DNA of 64,000 nucleotides, taken from NCBI RefSeq assembly GCF_019396345.1, contig NZ_JAHKRM010000037.1, positions 62,001 through 126,000 on the forward strand, written 5' to 3'. This DNA is from Nonomuraea guangzhouensis. Lineage in GTDB: Bacteria > Actinomycetota > Actinomycetes > Streptosporangiales > Streptosporangiaceae. Below are positions 32,700 through 41,632 of this stretch, piece after piece. The first letter of the stretch is position 1; every line of letters begins with the position of its first letter. A model generated the notes under the pieces. It worked only from the letters and a program-made list of their open reading frames with translations, was not told the origin of the DNA and did not search any database. Both the position numbers and the translations under genes were made by a program.

Positions 32700-33559
32700 C
32701 GGCCCAGCAGGAACGCGATGCCCGCGGCGACGGCGTCGCCCAGGGTGAACGCCAGCCGCGACACCACCGCGACCGCGTAGGACGGGCCGTCGCCGATCAG
32801 CGGCCGGAGCACGAGGATCATGGCGCCCTCGCGCACCCCGACCCCGGCGGGCACCACGAACGTCAGCAGCCCGGTGGCCCAGGCGAACGCGTAGGCCCCG
32901 GTCGCGACCACGTAGAGGTCCCACCTACCGGACAGCAGCCAGGTGTGCAGGCCGTACACGAACCAGCCGAGCGCGGTCCAGGCCACCGCGACCAGCACGG
33001 TACGGCCGGGCAGCACGCTTTCGAGCGGTTCCTTGCGCGCCAGGCGCAGGGCCAGATTGAGACCCCAGGTGAGCACCTTGGGATGCAGGCAGACGATGAT
33101 CACGGGGACGATCAGCAGCAGGTACCACGCCTGGCGCACGGCCTGCTGCGTCGCCAGCGTCGCGGCCGCGATCGAGAGCGCGACCCCCAGGTTGATCACC
33201 AGGGACAGCGAGATGCAGGCGAACGTCCGGCGCGGCGGGCTGCCGTGGTCACGGCCGAGGTCCATCATCGCCGCGTACGCCCAGACCGAGCCGGGGATGT
33301 ACTTGCCGAGCTGGCCCACGAACATGATCCGCCCGGTCACCCGCAGCGGCAGCGGCGACCCGAGCCCGGCCAGCACCTTCCGCCAGGCCAGCAGCATGCA
33401 GAACTGCCCGGCCAGCACCGCGGCGAACGCCCCGAGCACCGCCCAGGGCGACAGCGCGGTCACGGCCGCGATGGTCTCATCCCAGTTCCTGGCCAGTCCG
33501 TACCCGAGGAAACCGAGCGCGACCAGCGCGAGGAAGACGCGCAGCAGGCGGCGGAGCAT
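32600..33559 (-). CDS. Lysylphosphatidylglycerol synthase TM-domain (flippase-like) protein, copy A
   Basis: A 319-residue polytopic protein with the LPG_synthase_TM (UPF0104) fold and no catalytic lysyl-transfer domain. Diagnostic segments are GRIMFVGQLGKYIPGSVWAYAAMMDLGRDHG and FVVPAGVGVREGAMILVLRPL. About eight hydrophobic segments and a polar C-terminal tail are present; the tail reads through a 100-base overlap with the converging GT4 gene. Stand-alone members are associated with lipid flipping or glycolipid assembly (family knowledge). It shares motifs with the plus-strand copy at 34461, across an intervening methyltransferase gene. Confidence 0.85.
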   Translation of the reverse strand: MLRRLLRVFLALVALGFLGYGLARNWDETIAAVTALSPWAVLGAFAAVLAGQFCMLLAWRKVLAGLGSPLPLRVTGRIMFVGQLGKYIPGSVWAYAAMMDLGRDHGSPPRRTFACISLSLVINLGVALSIAAATLATQQAVRQAWYLLLIVPVIIVCLHPKVLTWGLNLALRLARKEPLESVLPGRTVLVAVAWTALGWFVYGLHTWLLSGRWDLYVVATGAYAFAWATGLLTFVVPAGVGVREGAMILVLRPLIGDGPSYAVAVVSRLAFTLGDAVAAGIAFLLGRQASRSTAEYADQNGSGSTALTPDRNRSGSPGA

Positions 33560-33636
33560 TGGCCAAGGTTAACCGCGGTCGACTGCGCACACCAGACGAC
33601 GGCGCCGCCTCTCACACGCGGGTACTGTTGGGCGGC

Positions 33637-34464
33637 GTGGGTAAGGAACGGGTCGCACAGTTGGAGTACTCCGAGTTCCAATCGGCGATGCTCGACGAGG
33701 AGAAGCGCCGGCGCAAGGCCGCGAAGATCATCGCGGTGGTGGAGCACTTCCACGGCTCGCTCGGCGGGCTGACCGTCGGCGACGTCGGCTGCTCGGCCGG
33801 GTTCATCGCCGACGAGCTGGCCGGGGCGGGGGCCAAGCACACGCTGGGCATCGACATCGACGTCCCCGGGCTGAGCAAGGCGGCCGACCGGTTCGGCGAG
33901 CGGGTGGCGTTCGTCTGCGGCGACGGCACCGGGCTGCCGTTCCCTGACGGCTCGGTCGACGTGCTGGTGTTCAACCACATCTACGAGCACGTGGTCGACC
34001 CCGACGCCGTGGTGGCCGAGATGCACCGCGTGCTGTCCGACGACGGCGTGCTCTACCTGGGGCTGGGCAACCGGCTCGGCATCATCGAGCCGCACTACAA
34101 GCTGCCGTTCCTGTCGTACCTGCCGCCCGCGCTCGCCGACCGCTACGTGCGCGCCTCCGGTCGCGCCGACAACTACTACGAGCGCTTCCGCACCCGGCGT
34201 GGGCTGCGCAGGATGCTGCGGGCCTTCCACGTGTGGGACTACACCTTCCCGGTGCTGGCGACGCCGACCCGGTTCGCCGGGTCCGAGCTGTTCCCGGGCG
34301 CGCTCGGGCGCCTGGTGCAGGCCGTGCTCGCACGCACGCCGCGCGCGGTGCTGCGGCTGCTCCTGCCGATCGTGCCTACCTACCTGTGGGTGGCGACGAA
34401 GACGCCCCGGCGCCCGGCCGGTGCCGATCTTCCGCAGCCGCCCGAGCGGGTCCGCCCGCTGTGA
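33637..34464 (+). CDS. Class I SAM-dependent methyltransferase
   Basis: A 275-residue enzyme. The SAM-binding motif I is VGDVGCSAGFIADELAGAG, with GIDIDVPGLSKAA as motif II and DVLVFNHIYEHVVDPDAVVAEMHRVLSDDGVLYLGLGN completing the fold. A hydrophobic C-terminal region (about residues 222-255) may associate with the membrane. GTG 33637 is preferred over an in-frame TTG at 33559, which would overlap the divergent start codon. It sits between the two flippase-like paralogues and overlaps the second by GTGA, so it probably methylates a sugar or lipid in the same glycan pathway. Confidence 0.82.
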   Translation: MGKERVAQLEYSEFQSAMLDEEKRRRKAAKIIAVVEHFHGSLGGLTVGDVGCSAGFIADELAGAGAKHTLGIDIDVPGLSKAADRFGERVAFVCGDGTGLPFPDGSVDVLVFNHIYEHVVDPDAVVAEMHRVLSDDGVLYLGLGNRLGIIEPHYKLPFLSYLPPALADRYVRASGRADNYYERFRTRRGLRRMLRAFHVWDYTFPVLATPTRFAGSELFPGALGRLVQAVLARTPRAVLRLLLPIVPTYLWVATKTPRRPAGADLPQPPERVRPL

Positions 34465-35360
34465 GCACCATCACACCCGGTACGTCAGGCAAGGCACCCG
34501 TTGTGCGGAAGGTCGTGCGGTTCGGGTTCCTGCTGGTCGCACTCGGGTTCGGTGTGTGGGCCGTGGCGTCGCAGTGGGACGCCGTGGTCGCCGGGTTCGC
34601 CCGGCTGAGCTGGCCGCTGCTCGCCGCCTCGCTGGCCGGCGTCGTGGGCGCGCTGCTGGGCGCCATGATGACCTGGCGCACGCTGCTGGCCGACCTGGGC
34701 TCGCCGCTGCCCCTTCGCTCCGCCGCCAAGGTGTTCTTCGTCGGCCAGCTCGGCAAGTACATCCCCGGCGCCGTCTGGCCCGTGCTCGCCCAGATGGAGA
34801 TGGGCCGCGACCTCGGTGTGCCACGCCCGCGCAGCGCGGCGGCGTTCTTCCTGACGATGCCGATCCAGCTGGCCACCGGCCTGCTCGTCACGCTGGTCAC
34901 GCTCGGCTGGGACCGGTTCGGCTGGCTGCTGCTGCTCGTCCCCGTGCTGCTGGTGCTGCTGGAGCCCAAGGTGATCAACGGGCTGATCGGGTTCGGCCTG
35001 CGCCGGCTCAAGCGCGAGCCGCTCGAACACCCGCTCACCCGGCGCGGCATGCTCACCGCGCTCGGCTGGGCCCTGGCCGGCTGGGTCTGCTACGGCCTGC
35101 ACCTGTACTTCATCGTGCCGCAGGCCGGCCTGCTCTTCGCCATCGGCGCCTTCGCGCTGTCGTGGTGCCTGGGCATCATGTCGGTCGTCGTGCCCGCCGG
35201 GGCCGGTGTTCGGGAAGTGGTCATCGTGGGCGTGCTGTCCCCGGTGATGCCCTCGGGTCAGGCCATCGCCGTGGCTCTTTCATCGCGAATCGTCATCGTC
35301 ATTGGTGACCTGATCTGCGCGGGTATGGCGGGAATCGCGGCTCGGCGCGACTCGGTGTGA
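34461..35360 (+). CDS. Lysylphosphatidylglycerol synthase TM-domain (flippase-like) protein, copy B
   Basis: A 299-residue polytopic protein paralogous to the gene at 32600. It carries KVFFVGQLGKYIPGAVWPVLAQMEMGRDLG and SVVVPAGAGVREVVIVGVLSPV, with about eight hydrophobic segments and no soluble transferase domain. The GTG start overlaps the methyltransferase stop by GTGA. Together with copy A it may move or organise lipid-linked intermediates (inference). Confidence 0.85.
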   Translation: MSTITPGTSGKAPVVRKVVRFGFLLVALGFGVWAVASQWDAVVAGFARLSWPLLAASLAGVVGALLGAMMTWRTLLADLGSPLPLRSAAKVFFVGQLGKYIPGAVWPVLAQMEMGRDLGVPRPRSAAAFFLTMPIQLATGLLVTLVTLGWDRFGWLLLLVPVLLVLLEPKVINGLIGFGLRRLKREPLEHPLTRRGMLTALGWALAGWVCYGLHLYFIVPQAGLLFAIGAFALSWCLGIMSVVVPAGAGVREVVIVGVLSPVMPSGQAIAVALSSRIVIVIGDLICAGMAGIAARRDSV

Positions 35361-35454
35361 TTTAGGCCACGAATTGGGGGAGGCTGGTCATAAGCTGAAC
35401 CTAGAGGGGGATGACAAAGTCCCACGTTGATCTTGAGGGGAGAAGATCTTCGTA

Positions 35455-36573
35455 ATGCCTCGAGTGCTCGTCGATGCCGCGGCGGTCCCCGCAGACCGCG
35501 GTGCGTTGATCAGATATGTGGACGGGCTCGTCGCCGGGCTCGACCGGGCCGGTGCCGACCTCGCCGTGGTCTGCCAGCGGGCGGACGCCGACCGTTATGG
35601 GCGGCTTGCGCCCTCGGCGCGGATCATGCCGGGCCCGGTCGCCATCACCAACCGGGCCGCCAGGCTCGCCTGGGAGCAGACCGGAGTGCCGCTGCTCGCC
35701 CGCCAGGCGGGGGCGCAGGTCATCCACGCCCCCTACTACTCGATGCCGATCCGCGCGGGCCTGCCCACTGTGGTGACCGTGCACGACGTCACCTGGTTCA
35801 CCGAGCCCGACCAGCACAGCGCGGTCCGGGCGTCGTTCTTCCGGTCCGCCACCCGCACCTCCGTACGTCACGCCACCCGCGTGATCGTGCCGTCCAAGGC
35901 GACGAGGGACGAGCTGGTCCGGGTGCTCGCCGCTGATCCGACCCGCATCGACGTCGCCTACCACGGTGTCGACCAGCAGCTCTTCCACCCGCCGGACGAG
36001 ATCGAGATGCTCCGCGCGGCCACCAGGTGCGGCCTGCACGGTCAGTCGTACGTGGCCTTCCTGGGCACGCTCGACCCGCGCAAGAACGTGCCAAACCTCA
36101 TCCGCGGCTTCGCCATGGCCGTCAAGAGCCTCGACAAGCCGCCCGCGCTGGTGCTCGGCGGCGGGGTCCACGAGGATGACGTCGACGCCGCCTGCCGGGA
36201 GGTCGAGGCCACGGTCAAGGTGGTGCGGCCGGGTTACCTGCGCGTTCCTGACCTGCCGGGGTTCCTCGGCGGGGCGGCCGTGGTGGCGTTCCCGTCGCGC
36301 GGCGAGGGCTTCGGGCTGCCCGTGCTGGAGGCGATGGCCTGCGGCGCGCCGGTGCTCACCACGCACCGCACCTCGCTGCCCGAGGTGGGCGGCGACGCCG
36401 TTGCCTACACCGAGCCCGACGCCGACAGCATCGCCAGTGAGCTGGGCCGGCTGCTCGCCTCCCCCGAACGGCGGCGGCAGCTCCGCGAGGCCGGTCTGGC
36501 CAGGGCCCGCGAATTCACCTGGCAGGCGTCCGTGGAGGCGCATCTCAGTTCTTATCAACGCGCAATTGAATAG
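35455..36573 (+). CDS. GT4-family glycosyltransferase (mannosyltransferase-like)
   Basis: A 372-residue GT-B enzyme. Visible features are VVTVHDVTWFTEP, RVIVPSKATRDELVRVL, YVAFLGTLDPRKNVPNLIRGF and the donor-site AFPSRGEGFGLPVLEAMACGAPVLTT with its EGFGLPVLE E-x7-E motif. This set is typical of GDP-mannose- or other NDP-sugar-dependent retaining enzymes. GGGGAG precedes the ATG at 35455. It is followed after 17 bases by an NDP-sugar pyrophosphorylase gene, probably in the same transcript. Confidence 0.9.
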   Translation: MPRVLVDAAAVPADRGALIRYVDGLVAGLDRAGADLAVVCQRADADRYGRLAPSARIMPGPVAITNRAARLAWEQTGVPLLARQAGAQVIHAPYYSMPIRAGLPTVVTVHDVTWFTEPDQHSAVRASFFRSATRTSVRHATRVIVPSKATRDELVRVLAADPTRIDVAYHGVDQQLFHPPDEIEMLRAATRCGLHGQSYVAFLGTLDPRKNVPNLIRGFAMAVKSLDKPPALVLGGGVHEDDVDAACREVEATVKVVRPGYLRVPDLPGFLGGAAVVAFPSRGEGFGLPVLEAMACGAPVLTTHRTSLPEVGGDAVAYTEPDADSIASELGRLLASPERRRQLREAGLARAREFTWQASVEAHLSSYQRAIE

Positions 36574-36590
36574 TCAGATAACCTCACCGA

Positions 36591-37685
36591 GTGATGGAGA
36601 GCTCTTTGCCGGACCTCGAGGCGATCCTCCTGGTCGGGGGGCAGGGCACGCGCCTGCGTCCGCTGACACTGGGCACGCCCAAGCCGCTGTTGCCCACCGC
36701 CGGAGTGCCGTTCCTGGCACACCAGCTGGCCCGGGCCCGATCCTTCGGGGTTCGCCGGATCGTCTTCGCGACCTCGTACAAAGCATCGATGTTCGAGCCG
36801 GTCTTCGGCGACGGGTCCGCGTTCGGGCTCTCGATCGAATACATGACGGAGGAGACGCCGCTCGGCACCGGCGGGGCGATCCGCAATGCCGCCGAGGCGC
36901 TCGGCTCGGGTCCCGACGACCCCGTGCTCATCCTCAACGGCGACATTCTGTCGGGTCATGACATCGGTGACCAGATACGCACTCACCTGCGGCGATCTGC
37001 CGCTGTAACGCTCCATTTGACAGAGGTCGACGACCCGACCCGGTTCGGCTGCGTGCCCACCGACGACGACGGGCGGGTGACGGCCTTCCTGGAGAAGACG
37101 CCCAACCCGGTGACCAACCGCATCAACGCGGGCTGCTACGTGTTCACCCGCTCGGTCATCGACCAGATCCCCCGGGGCGAGGTCGTGTCGGTCGAGCGGC
37201 AGACCTTCCCGGGGCTCATTGAGTCGGGCGAGCTCGTGCTGGGCTACGCCGACCGCACCTACTGGCTCGACGTCGGCACGCCCGCCGCCTTCGTCCGCGG
37301 CTCACGCGACCTGGTGCTCGGCCGGCTGGCCTCGCCTGCCCTGCCCGGCCCGACGGGCGAATACCTGGTGCTCGACGGCGCGGTGGTCTCGCCGGAGGCC
37401 AAGGTGCAGGGCGGCTCCACGGTGGGCGCGCGGGCCGTGGTCGAGGCGGGGGCCTCGGTGATGGGCAGCGTGCTGAGCGACGACTGCGTGATCCACTCGG
37501 GCGCGACCGTCACGGACTCGGTGGTGGGCCGGGGGGCGCGGGTGTGCGCGGGGGCGGTGGTGTGCGACGCGGTGATCGGTGACGGCGCGGTGGTGGGCGC
37601 GGGCAACGAGCTCCAGGCGGGGGTGCGGATCTGGCCGGGCATCGAGCTGCCTGAGCGTGCTGTCCGTTATTCGAGCGACGTCTAA
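36591..37685 (+). CDS. NDP-sugar pyrophosphorylase (mannose-1-phosphate guanylyltransferase-like)
   Basis: A 364-residue enzyme. The signature ILLVGGQGTRLRPLTLGTPKPLLP begins near residue 11, followed by ETPLGTGGAIRNA and ILNGDILSG (metal-binding Asp), then ECF-type sugar contacts (INAGCYVF, YWLDVGTP). The last 110 residues are left-handed beta-helix hexapeptide repeats (GATVTDSVVGRGARVCAGAVV). Actinobacterial ManB/ManC-like GDP-mannose pyrophosphorylases have this layout, but a glucose-1-phosphate specificity is possible. GTG 36591 and ATG 36594 are adjacent alternative starts. A phosphomannomutase and a PGI/PMI are encoded at 55.7-58.3 kb. Confidence 0.85.
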   Translation: MMESSLPDLEAILLVGGQGTRLRPLTLGTPKPLLPTAGVPFLAHQLARARSFGVRRIVFATSYKASMFEPVFGDGSAFGLSIEYMTEETPLGTGGAIRNAAEALGSGPDDPVLILNGDILSGHDIGDQIRTHLRRSAAVTLHLTEVDDPTRFGCVPTDDDGRVTAFLEKTPNPVTNRINAGCYVFTRSVIDQIPRGEVVSVERQTFPGLIESGELVLGYADRTYWLDVGTPAAFVRGSRDLVLGRLASPALPGPTGEYLVLDGAVVSPEAKVQGGSTVGARAVVEAGASVMGSVLSDDCVIHSGATVTDSVVGRGARVCAGAVVCDAVIGDGAVVGAGNELQAGVRIWPGIELPERAVRYSSDV

Positions 37686-37690
37686 CCCAA

Positions 37691-37739
37691 TTTTTTTCCT
37701 GTACGGCAAGCGGTGGGCACCCGCCACCCGCCGTACAGG
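37691..37739 (+). terminator. Strong hairpin after the pyrophosphorylase gene
   Basis: CCTGTACGGC (37698-37707) and GCCGTACAGG (37730-37739) form a perfect 10-bp stem, with an inner GGTGG/CCACC helix. A run of seven T precedes the stem at 37691-37697 rather than following it. It probably ends the plus-strand glycan transcript, though the T-run position is atypical. The rest of the 241-base gap to the next gene holds imperfect copies of GGCRCCCCGAGGCGG (near 37819 and 37845) and no gene. Confidence 0.5.
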
Positions 37740-37926
37740 GCTGGGGGCCTCCAGGAATACGGCCGCTGAGCCCGCACGCGGCCGGGCGCCGATACGCGCG
37801 CCCGTGACAGGGACCCCCGGCACCCCGAGGCGGACGGGCCCCTGGCGCCCCGAGGCGGGCTCGGGCGGCGCCTCATGACGGGCCCGGGCACCCGGAGGTG
37901 GAATCGGGCGGCAGACTGGTCGGGTG

Positions 37927-38820
37927 ATGGAGCGTTGGTGGGTGCCTGAGGGGGCGCTGGATGTGGGTCTCGTGTTGGGGCCGCACCGGCGTGGCACCGG
38001 TGACCCGACCTGGCGGGCCACGCATGACGGTGCCGTCTGGCGCACCTCCCGTACCCCCGATGGGCCCGGCACGCTGCGGGTGAGCGTGCGGACGGGCAGT
38101 GTGTGCGGACAGGCATGGGGGCCGGGCGCCGAGTGGCTGCTTGAGGAGCTGCCCGCGCTGCTCGGGGCCGAGGACGACGCGTCGGGGTTCAGCGTCCGGC
38201 ACGCTGTGCTGGAGGACGTGGCCAGGAAGCACGCGGGGCTGCGGATCGGCAGGACCGGCCGGGTCATGGAGGCGCTGGTGCCTGCCGTGCTCGAACAGAA
38301 GGTCGTCGGGCGTGAGGCCTGGCGGGCCTGGCGGTGGTTGCTGAACCACTACGGGGAGCCCGCCCCGGGACCCGCGCCCGAAGGGATGCGGGTCGTGCCC
38401 GAGGCGAGTGTGTGGCGGGCGGTGCCCTCCTGGCACTGGCACAAGGCCGGCGCCGAGGCCGTACGCGCCAGGACCATCGCCACCGCCGCCTGGCACGCCG
38501 CCAAGCTGGAGGCCGCCGCCACCAGTGAGGAGCTCGACCGACTGCTGCGGGCCCTGCCGGGGATCGGGGTGTGGACGTCGGCGGAGGTGCGTCAGCGGGC
38601 CTTCGGTGATCCCGACGCCGTGAGCGTGGGCGACTTCCACCTGGCCAAGCTGGTGGGCTACGCGCTGACCGGCGAGAAGACCGACGATCCGGGCATGCTG
38701 CGGCTGCTGGAGCCGTACAAGGGGCACCGGCACCGGGCGACCGTCCTGATCTACCTCACCGGGCTGCGCCCGCCCGCGCGTGGTCCGCGCATGCCAGTCC
38801 GCGACTACCGGGCCTTCTGA
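37927..38820 (+). CDS. DNA-3-methyladenine glycosylase 2-family (AlkA-like) protein
   Basis: A 297-residue base-excision repair enzyme. The helix-hairpin-helix LPGIGVWTSAEV (about residues 215-226) and the following AVSVGDFHLAKLVGYAL, with the catalytic Asp of GDFHL, define the HhH-GPD family. An N-terminal beta domain is present, as in AlkA. It removes alkylated bases from DNA. ATG 37927 is preceded by an in-frame GTG at 37924. It stands alone between the glycan cluster and fbiC and has no operon partner. Confidence 0.85.
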   Translation: MERWWVPEGALDVGLVLGPHRRGTGDPTWRATHDGAVWRTSRTPDGPGTLRVSVRTGSVCGQAWGPGAEWLLEELPALLGAEDDASGFSVRHAVLEDVARKHAGLRIGRTGRVMEALVPAVLEQKVVGREAWRAWRWLLNHYGEPAPGPAPEGMRVVPEASVWRAVPSWHWHKAGAEAVRARTIATAAWHAAKLEAAATSEELDRLLRALPGIGVWTSAEVRQRAFGDPDAVSVGDFHLAKLVGYALTGEKTDDPGMLRLLEPYKGHRHRATVLIYLTGLRPPARGPRMPVRDYRAF

Positions 38821-38868
38821 CCTGCCCTAGGTGCGGGCCGCGAACTCAGCCCACGTAGTGTGCCCGTT

Positions 38869-41553
38869 ATGAGTCTCGTCAGTGAATCCGCACTTCGCCG
38901 TGCTCTCGCCCGGGCCCGCGATGGCAAGACCCTCGACGTCGCCGAGGCCGCCGTGCTGCTCCACGCCCGCGATGAACACCTTGACACGCTGCTCGAACAC
39001 GCCTCGCGAGTCCGTGATGCCGGGTTGACGGCGATCGGTCGGGAGGGGGTCATCACCTACAGCAGGAAGGTGTTCATCCCGCTGACCAGGCTTTGCCGGG
39101 ACCGTTGTGGTTACTGCACGTTCGCGACCGCGCCGAACAAGTTGCCCGCGCCGTTCCTGAGCCCCGACGAGGTGCTGGAGATCGCCAGGCAGGGTGCGGC
39201 GATGGGGTGCAAGGAGGCGCTGTTCACGCTGGGGGACCGGCCCGAGGACCGCTGGCACCAGGCCCGCGAGTGGCTCGACGCGCACGGTTACGACGACACG
39301 CTGTCGTACGTACGCGCGATGTCGATCAGGGTGCTCGAGGAGACAGGGCTGCTCCCGCACCTGAACCCCGGCGTGCTGAGCTGGCGCGACCTGCAGCGGC
39401 TCAAGCCGGTCGCGCCGTCGATGGGCATGATGCTGGAGACGACCTCGCGGCGGCTGTTCGAGGAGAAGGGGGCCGCCCACTACGGCTCTCCCGACAAGGA
39501 CCCGGCGGTACGCCTGCGCGTGCTGGAGGACGCGGGCCGCTCGAACGTGCCGTTCACCACCGGGATCCTGATCGGCATCGGCGAGACCATCGAGGACCGG
39601 GCCGAGTCGATCTTCGCGATCCGGCGGGTGGCGCGCGAGTACGGCGGTGTCCAGGAGGTCATCGTGCAGAACTTCCGCGCCAAGCCCCACACCGCCATGC
39701 GCGGCCTGCCCGACGCCGACCTGCAGGAACTGGCCGCCACGATCGCGGTCGCCCGGCTCGTGCTGGGGCCCCGGGTGCGGCTGCAGGCGCCGCCCAATCT
39801 GGTCGACGCGGAGTACGAGCTGATGATCCGGGCGGGGATCGACGACTGGGGCGGGGTGTCTCCGCTGACGCCCGACCACGTCAACCCGGAACGGCCATGG
39901 CCGCAGATCGACGACCTGGCGGCGCGGACCAGGGAGGCGGGGTTCGTGCTGCGGGAGCGGCTGACGATTTATCCGGAATATGTGTTGGCGGGGGAGCCTT
40001 GGCTGGATCCTCGGCTGTTCGGGCATGTGGCGGCGTTGGCGGATCCGGTCACCGGGCTGGCTCGGGAGGACGCGGTGTTGCGGGGGCTTCCCTGGCAGGA
40101 GCCCGATGGGGGATTCGCGGCTTCGGGGCGGGTGGACCTGCACGTCGAAGTGGACACCTTGGGCCGGACCAATGATCGGCGGGACGACTTCGACAACGTC
40201 TACGGCGACTGGGAGGCACTGCGCGAACGCCTGGATCCCGCCGCACGCATTGCGCCGCCCACCGCCGACCACCTCCTCGCCGCACCGGCGCCGGGAGAGC
40301 GGGCCGCCGTACCGGATCAGGGAGAGCAGGCCGTACCCGCTCCCGGGCAGGGGGAGCACGCCGCGCGGGCGACCGGCGGGCACACGCCGTCTGAAGTGCG
40401 GGCGGCGTTGCGGCGGGCGGAGGCGGATCCGGCCGGGTTGAGTGAGGCCGAGGCCGTGGCGTTGCTGTCGGCCGACGGCGGCGCGCTCGACGAGCTGGCC
40501 CGTATCGCCGACGACCTGCGCCGGCAAGCGGTCGGCGACGAGGTGACGTACGTCGTCAACAGGAACATCAACTTCACCAACGTCTGCTACACCGGCTGCC
40601 GCTTCTGCGCGTTCGCCCAGCGCAGGACCGATGCCGACGCCTACACGCTGAGCCTCGACCAGGTGGCCGACCGCGCCGAGGAGGCGTGGCGGGCCGGGGC
40701 GACCGAGGTGTGCATGCAGGGCGGCATCCACCCCGACCTTCCGGGCACCGCCTACTTCGACCTCGCCAAGGCGGTCAAGGCCAGGACGCCGGGCATGCAT
40801 GTGCACGCGTTCTCCCCGATGGAGGTCATCAACGGCGCCAGCCGGACGAACCTCTCCATCGAGGACTGGCTGCACGCCGCCAAGGAGGCGGGCGTCGACT
40901 CGCTGCCGGGCACGGCGGCGGAGATCCTCGACGACGACGTCCGCTGGGTGCTCACCAAGGGCAAGCTGCCCACCAGGGAGTGGATCGACGTCATCACCAC
41001 CGCGCACCGGGTGGGCATCCCGACCACGTCCACGATGATGTACGGCCACGTGGACACCCACGTCCACTGGGTCAGGCACATCAAGCTGATCAGGCGGCTG
41101 CAGGAGGAGACCGGCGGATTCTCGGAGTTCGTGCTGCTGCCGTTCGTGCACACCAGCTCGCCGATCTACCTGGCGGGCGTCGCCCGGCCGGGGCCGACCG
41201 CGCAGGAGAACCGGGCCGTGCACGCGCTGGCCAGAATCCTGCTGCACGGCGCCATCGCGAACATCCAGTGCTCCTGGGTCAAGCTCCAGGACGACCTGTG
41301 CCACCAGGTGCTCCAGGGCGGGGTGAACGACCTCGGCGGCACGCTGATGGAGGAGACCATCAGCCGCATGGCCGGGTCGGAGAACGGCTCGTACAAGACG
41401 ATCAGCGAGCTGCGCGCGATGGTCGAGGTCACCGGCCGGCCGGTCAGGCAGCGGACGACGGAGTACGGCCACCCGGACGGCGAGCGGCTGGCCGCGTCGG
41501 CGGCGAGCGACGGTGTCTGCCAGAGCGTCAGGCGGGTACTCCCAATGGCTTAG
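38869..41553 (+). CDS. fbiC: FO synthase (fused CofG/CofH), F420 biosynthesis
   Basis: An 894-residue bifunctional radical-SAM enzyme that joins a tyrosine-derived unit to 5-amino-6-ribitylaminouracil to make 7,8-didemethyl-8-hydroxy-5-deazariboflavin (FO). Each half has a CX3CX2C cluster motif: CRDRCGYC in the CofG half (near residue 78) and CYTGCRFC in the CofH half (near residue 572). The joining region at about residues 462-505 is a low-complexity stretch with repeated PGERAAVPDQGEQ-like units, longer than I expect for the family. ATG 38869 is chosen over GTG 38860. fbiA and fbiB are in the same window but on the other strand; a cofC/fbiD gene is not seen. Confidence 0.95.
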   Translation: MSLVSESALRRALARARDGKTLDVAEAAVLLHARDEHLDTLLEHASRVRDAGLTAIGREGVITYSRKVFIPLTRLCRDRCGYCTFATAPNKLPAPFLSPDEVLEIARQGAAMGCKEALFTLGDRPEDRWHQAREWLDAHGYDDTLSYVRAMSIRVLEETGLLPHLNPGVLSWRDLQRLKPVAPSMGMMLETTSRRLFEEKGAAHYGSPDKDPAVRLRVLEDAGRSNVPFTTGILIGIGETIEDRAESIFAIRRVAREYGGVQEVIVQNFRAKPHTAMRGLPDADLQELAATIAVARLVLGPRVRLQAPPNLVDAEYELMIRAGIDDWGGVSPLTPDHVNPERPWPQIDDLAARTREAGFVLRERLTIYPEYVLAGEPWLDPRLFGHVAALADPVTGLAREDAVLRGLPWQEPDGGFAASGRVDLHVEVDTLGRTNDRRDDFDNVYGDWEALRERLDPAARIAPPTADHLLAAPAPGERAAVPDQGEQAVPAPGQGEHAARATGGHTPSEVRAALRRAEADPAGLSEAEAVALLSADGGALDELARIADDLRRQAVGDEVTYVVNRNINFTNVCYTGCRFCAFAQRRTDADAYTLSLDQVADRAEEAWRAGATEVCMQGGIHPDLPGTAYFDLAKAVKARTPGMHVHAFSPMEVINGASRTNLSIEDWLHAAKEAGVDSLPGTAAEILDDDVRWVLTKGKLPTREWIDVITTAHRVGIPTTSTMMYGHVDTHVHWVRHIKLIRRLQEETGGFSEFVLLPFVHTSSPIYLAGVARPGPTAQENRAVHALARILLHGAIANIQCSWVKLQDDLCHQVLQGGVNDLGGTLMEETISRMAGSENGSYKTISELRAMVEVTGRPVRQRTTEYGHPDGERLAASAASDGVCQSVRRVLPMA

Positions 41554-41632
41554 ATATAACAAGTTCTACCGACTCTTGCGCCAGTCGTGGGCGGCGCTGG
41601 GAGAATCGGCAGTCCCCGGAGAGAGGTGCACC

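Noticed and set aside
38827..41562. Minus-strand open frame of about 900 codons opposite fbiC
   Set aside because: It mirrors the third-position GC bias of fbiC and has no recognisable motif.
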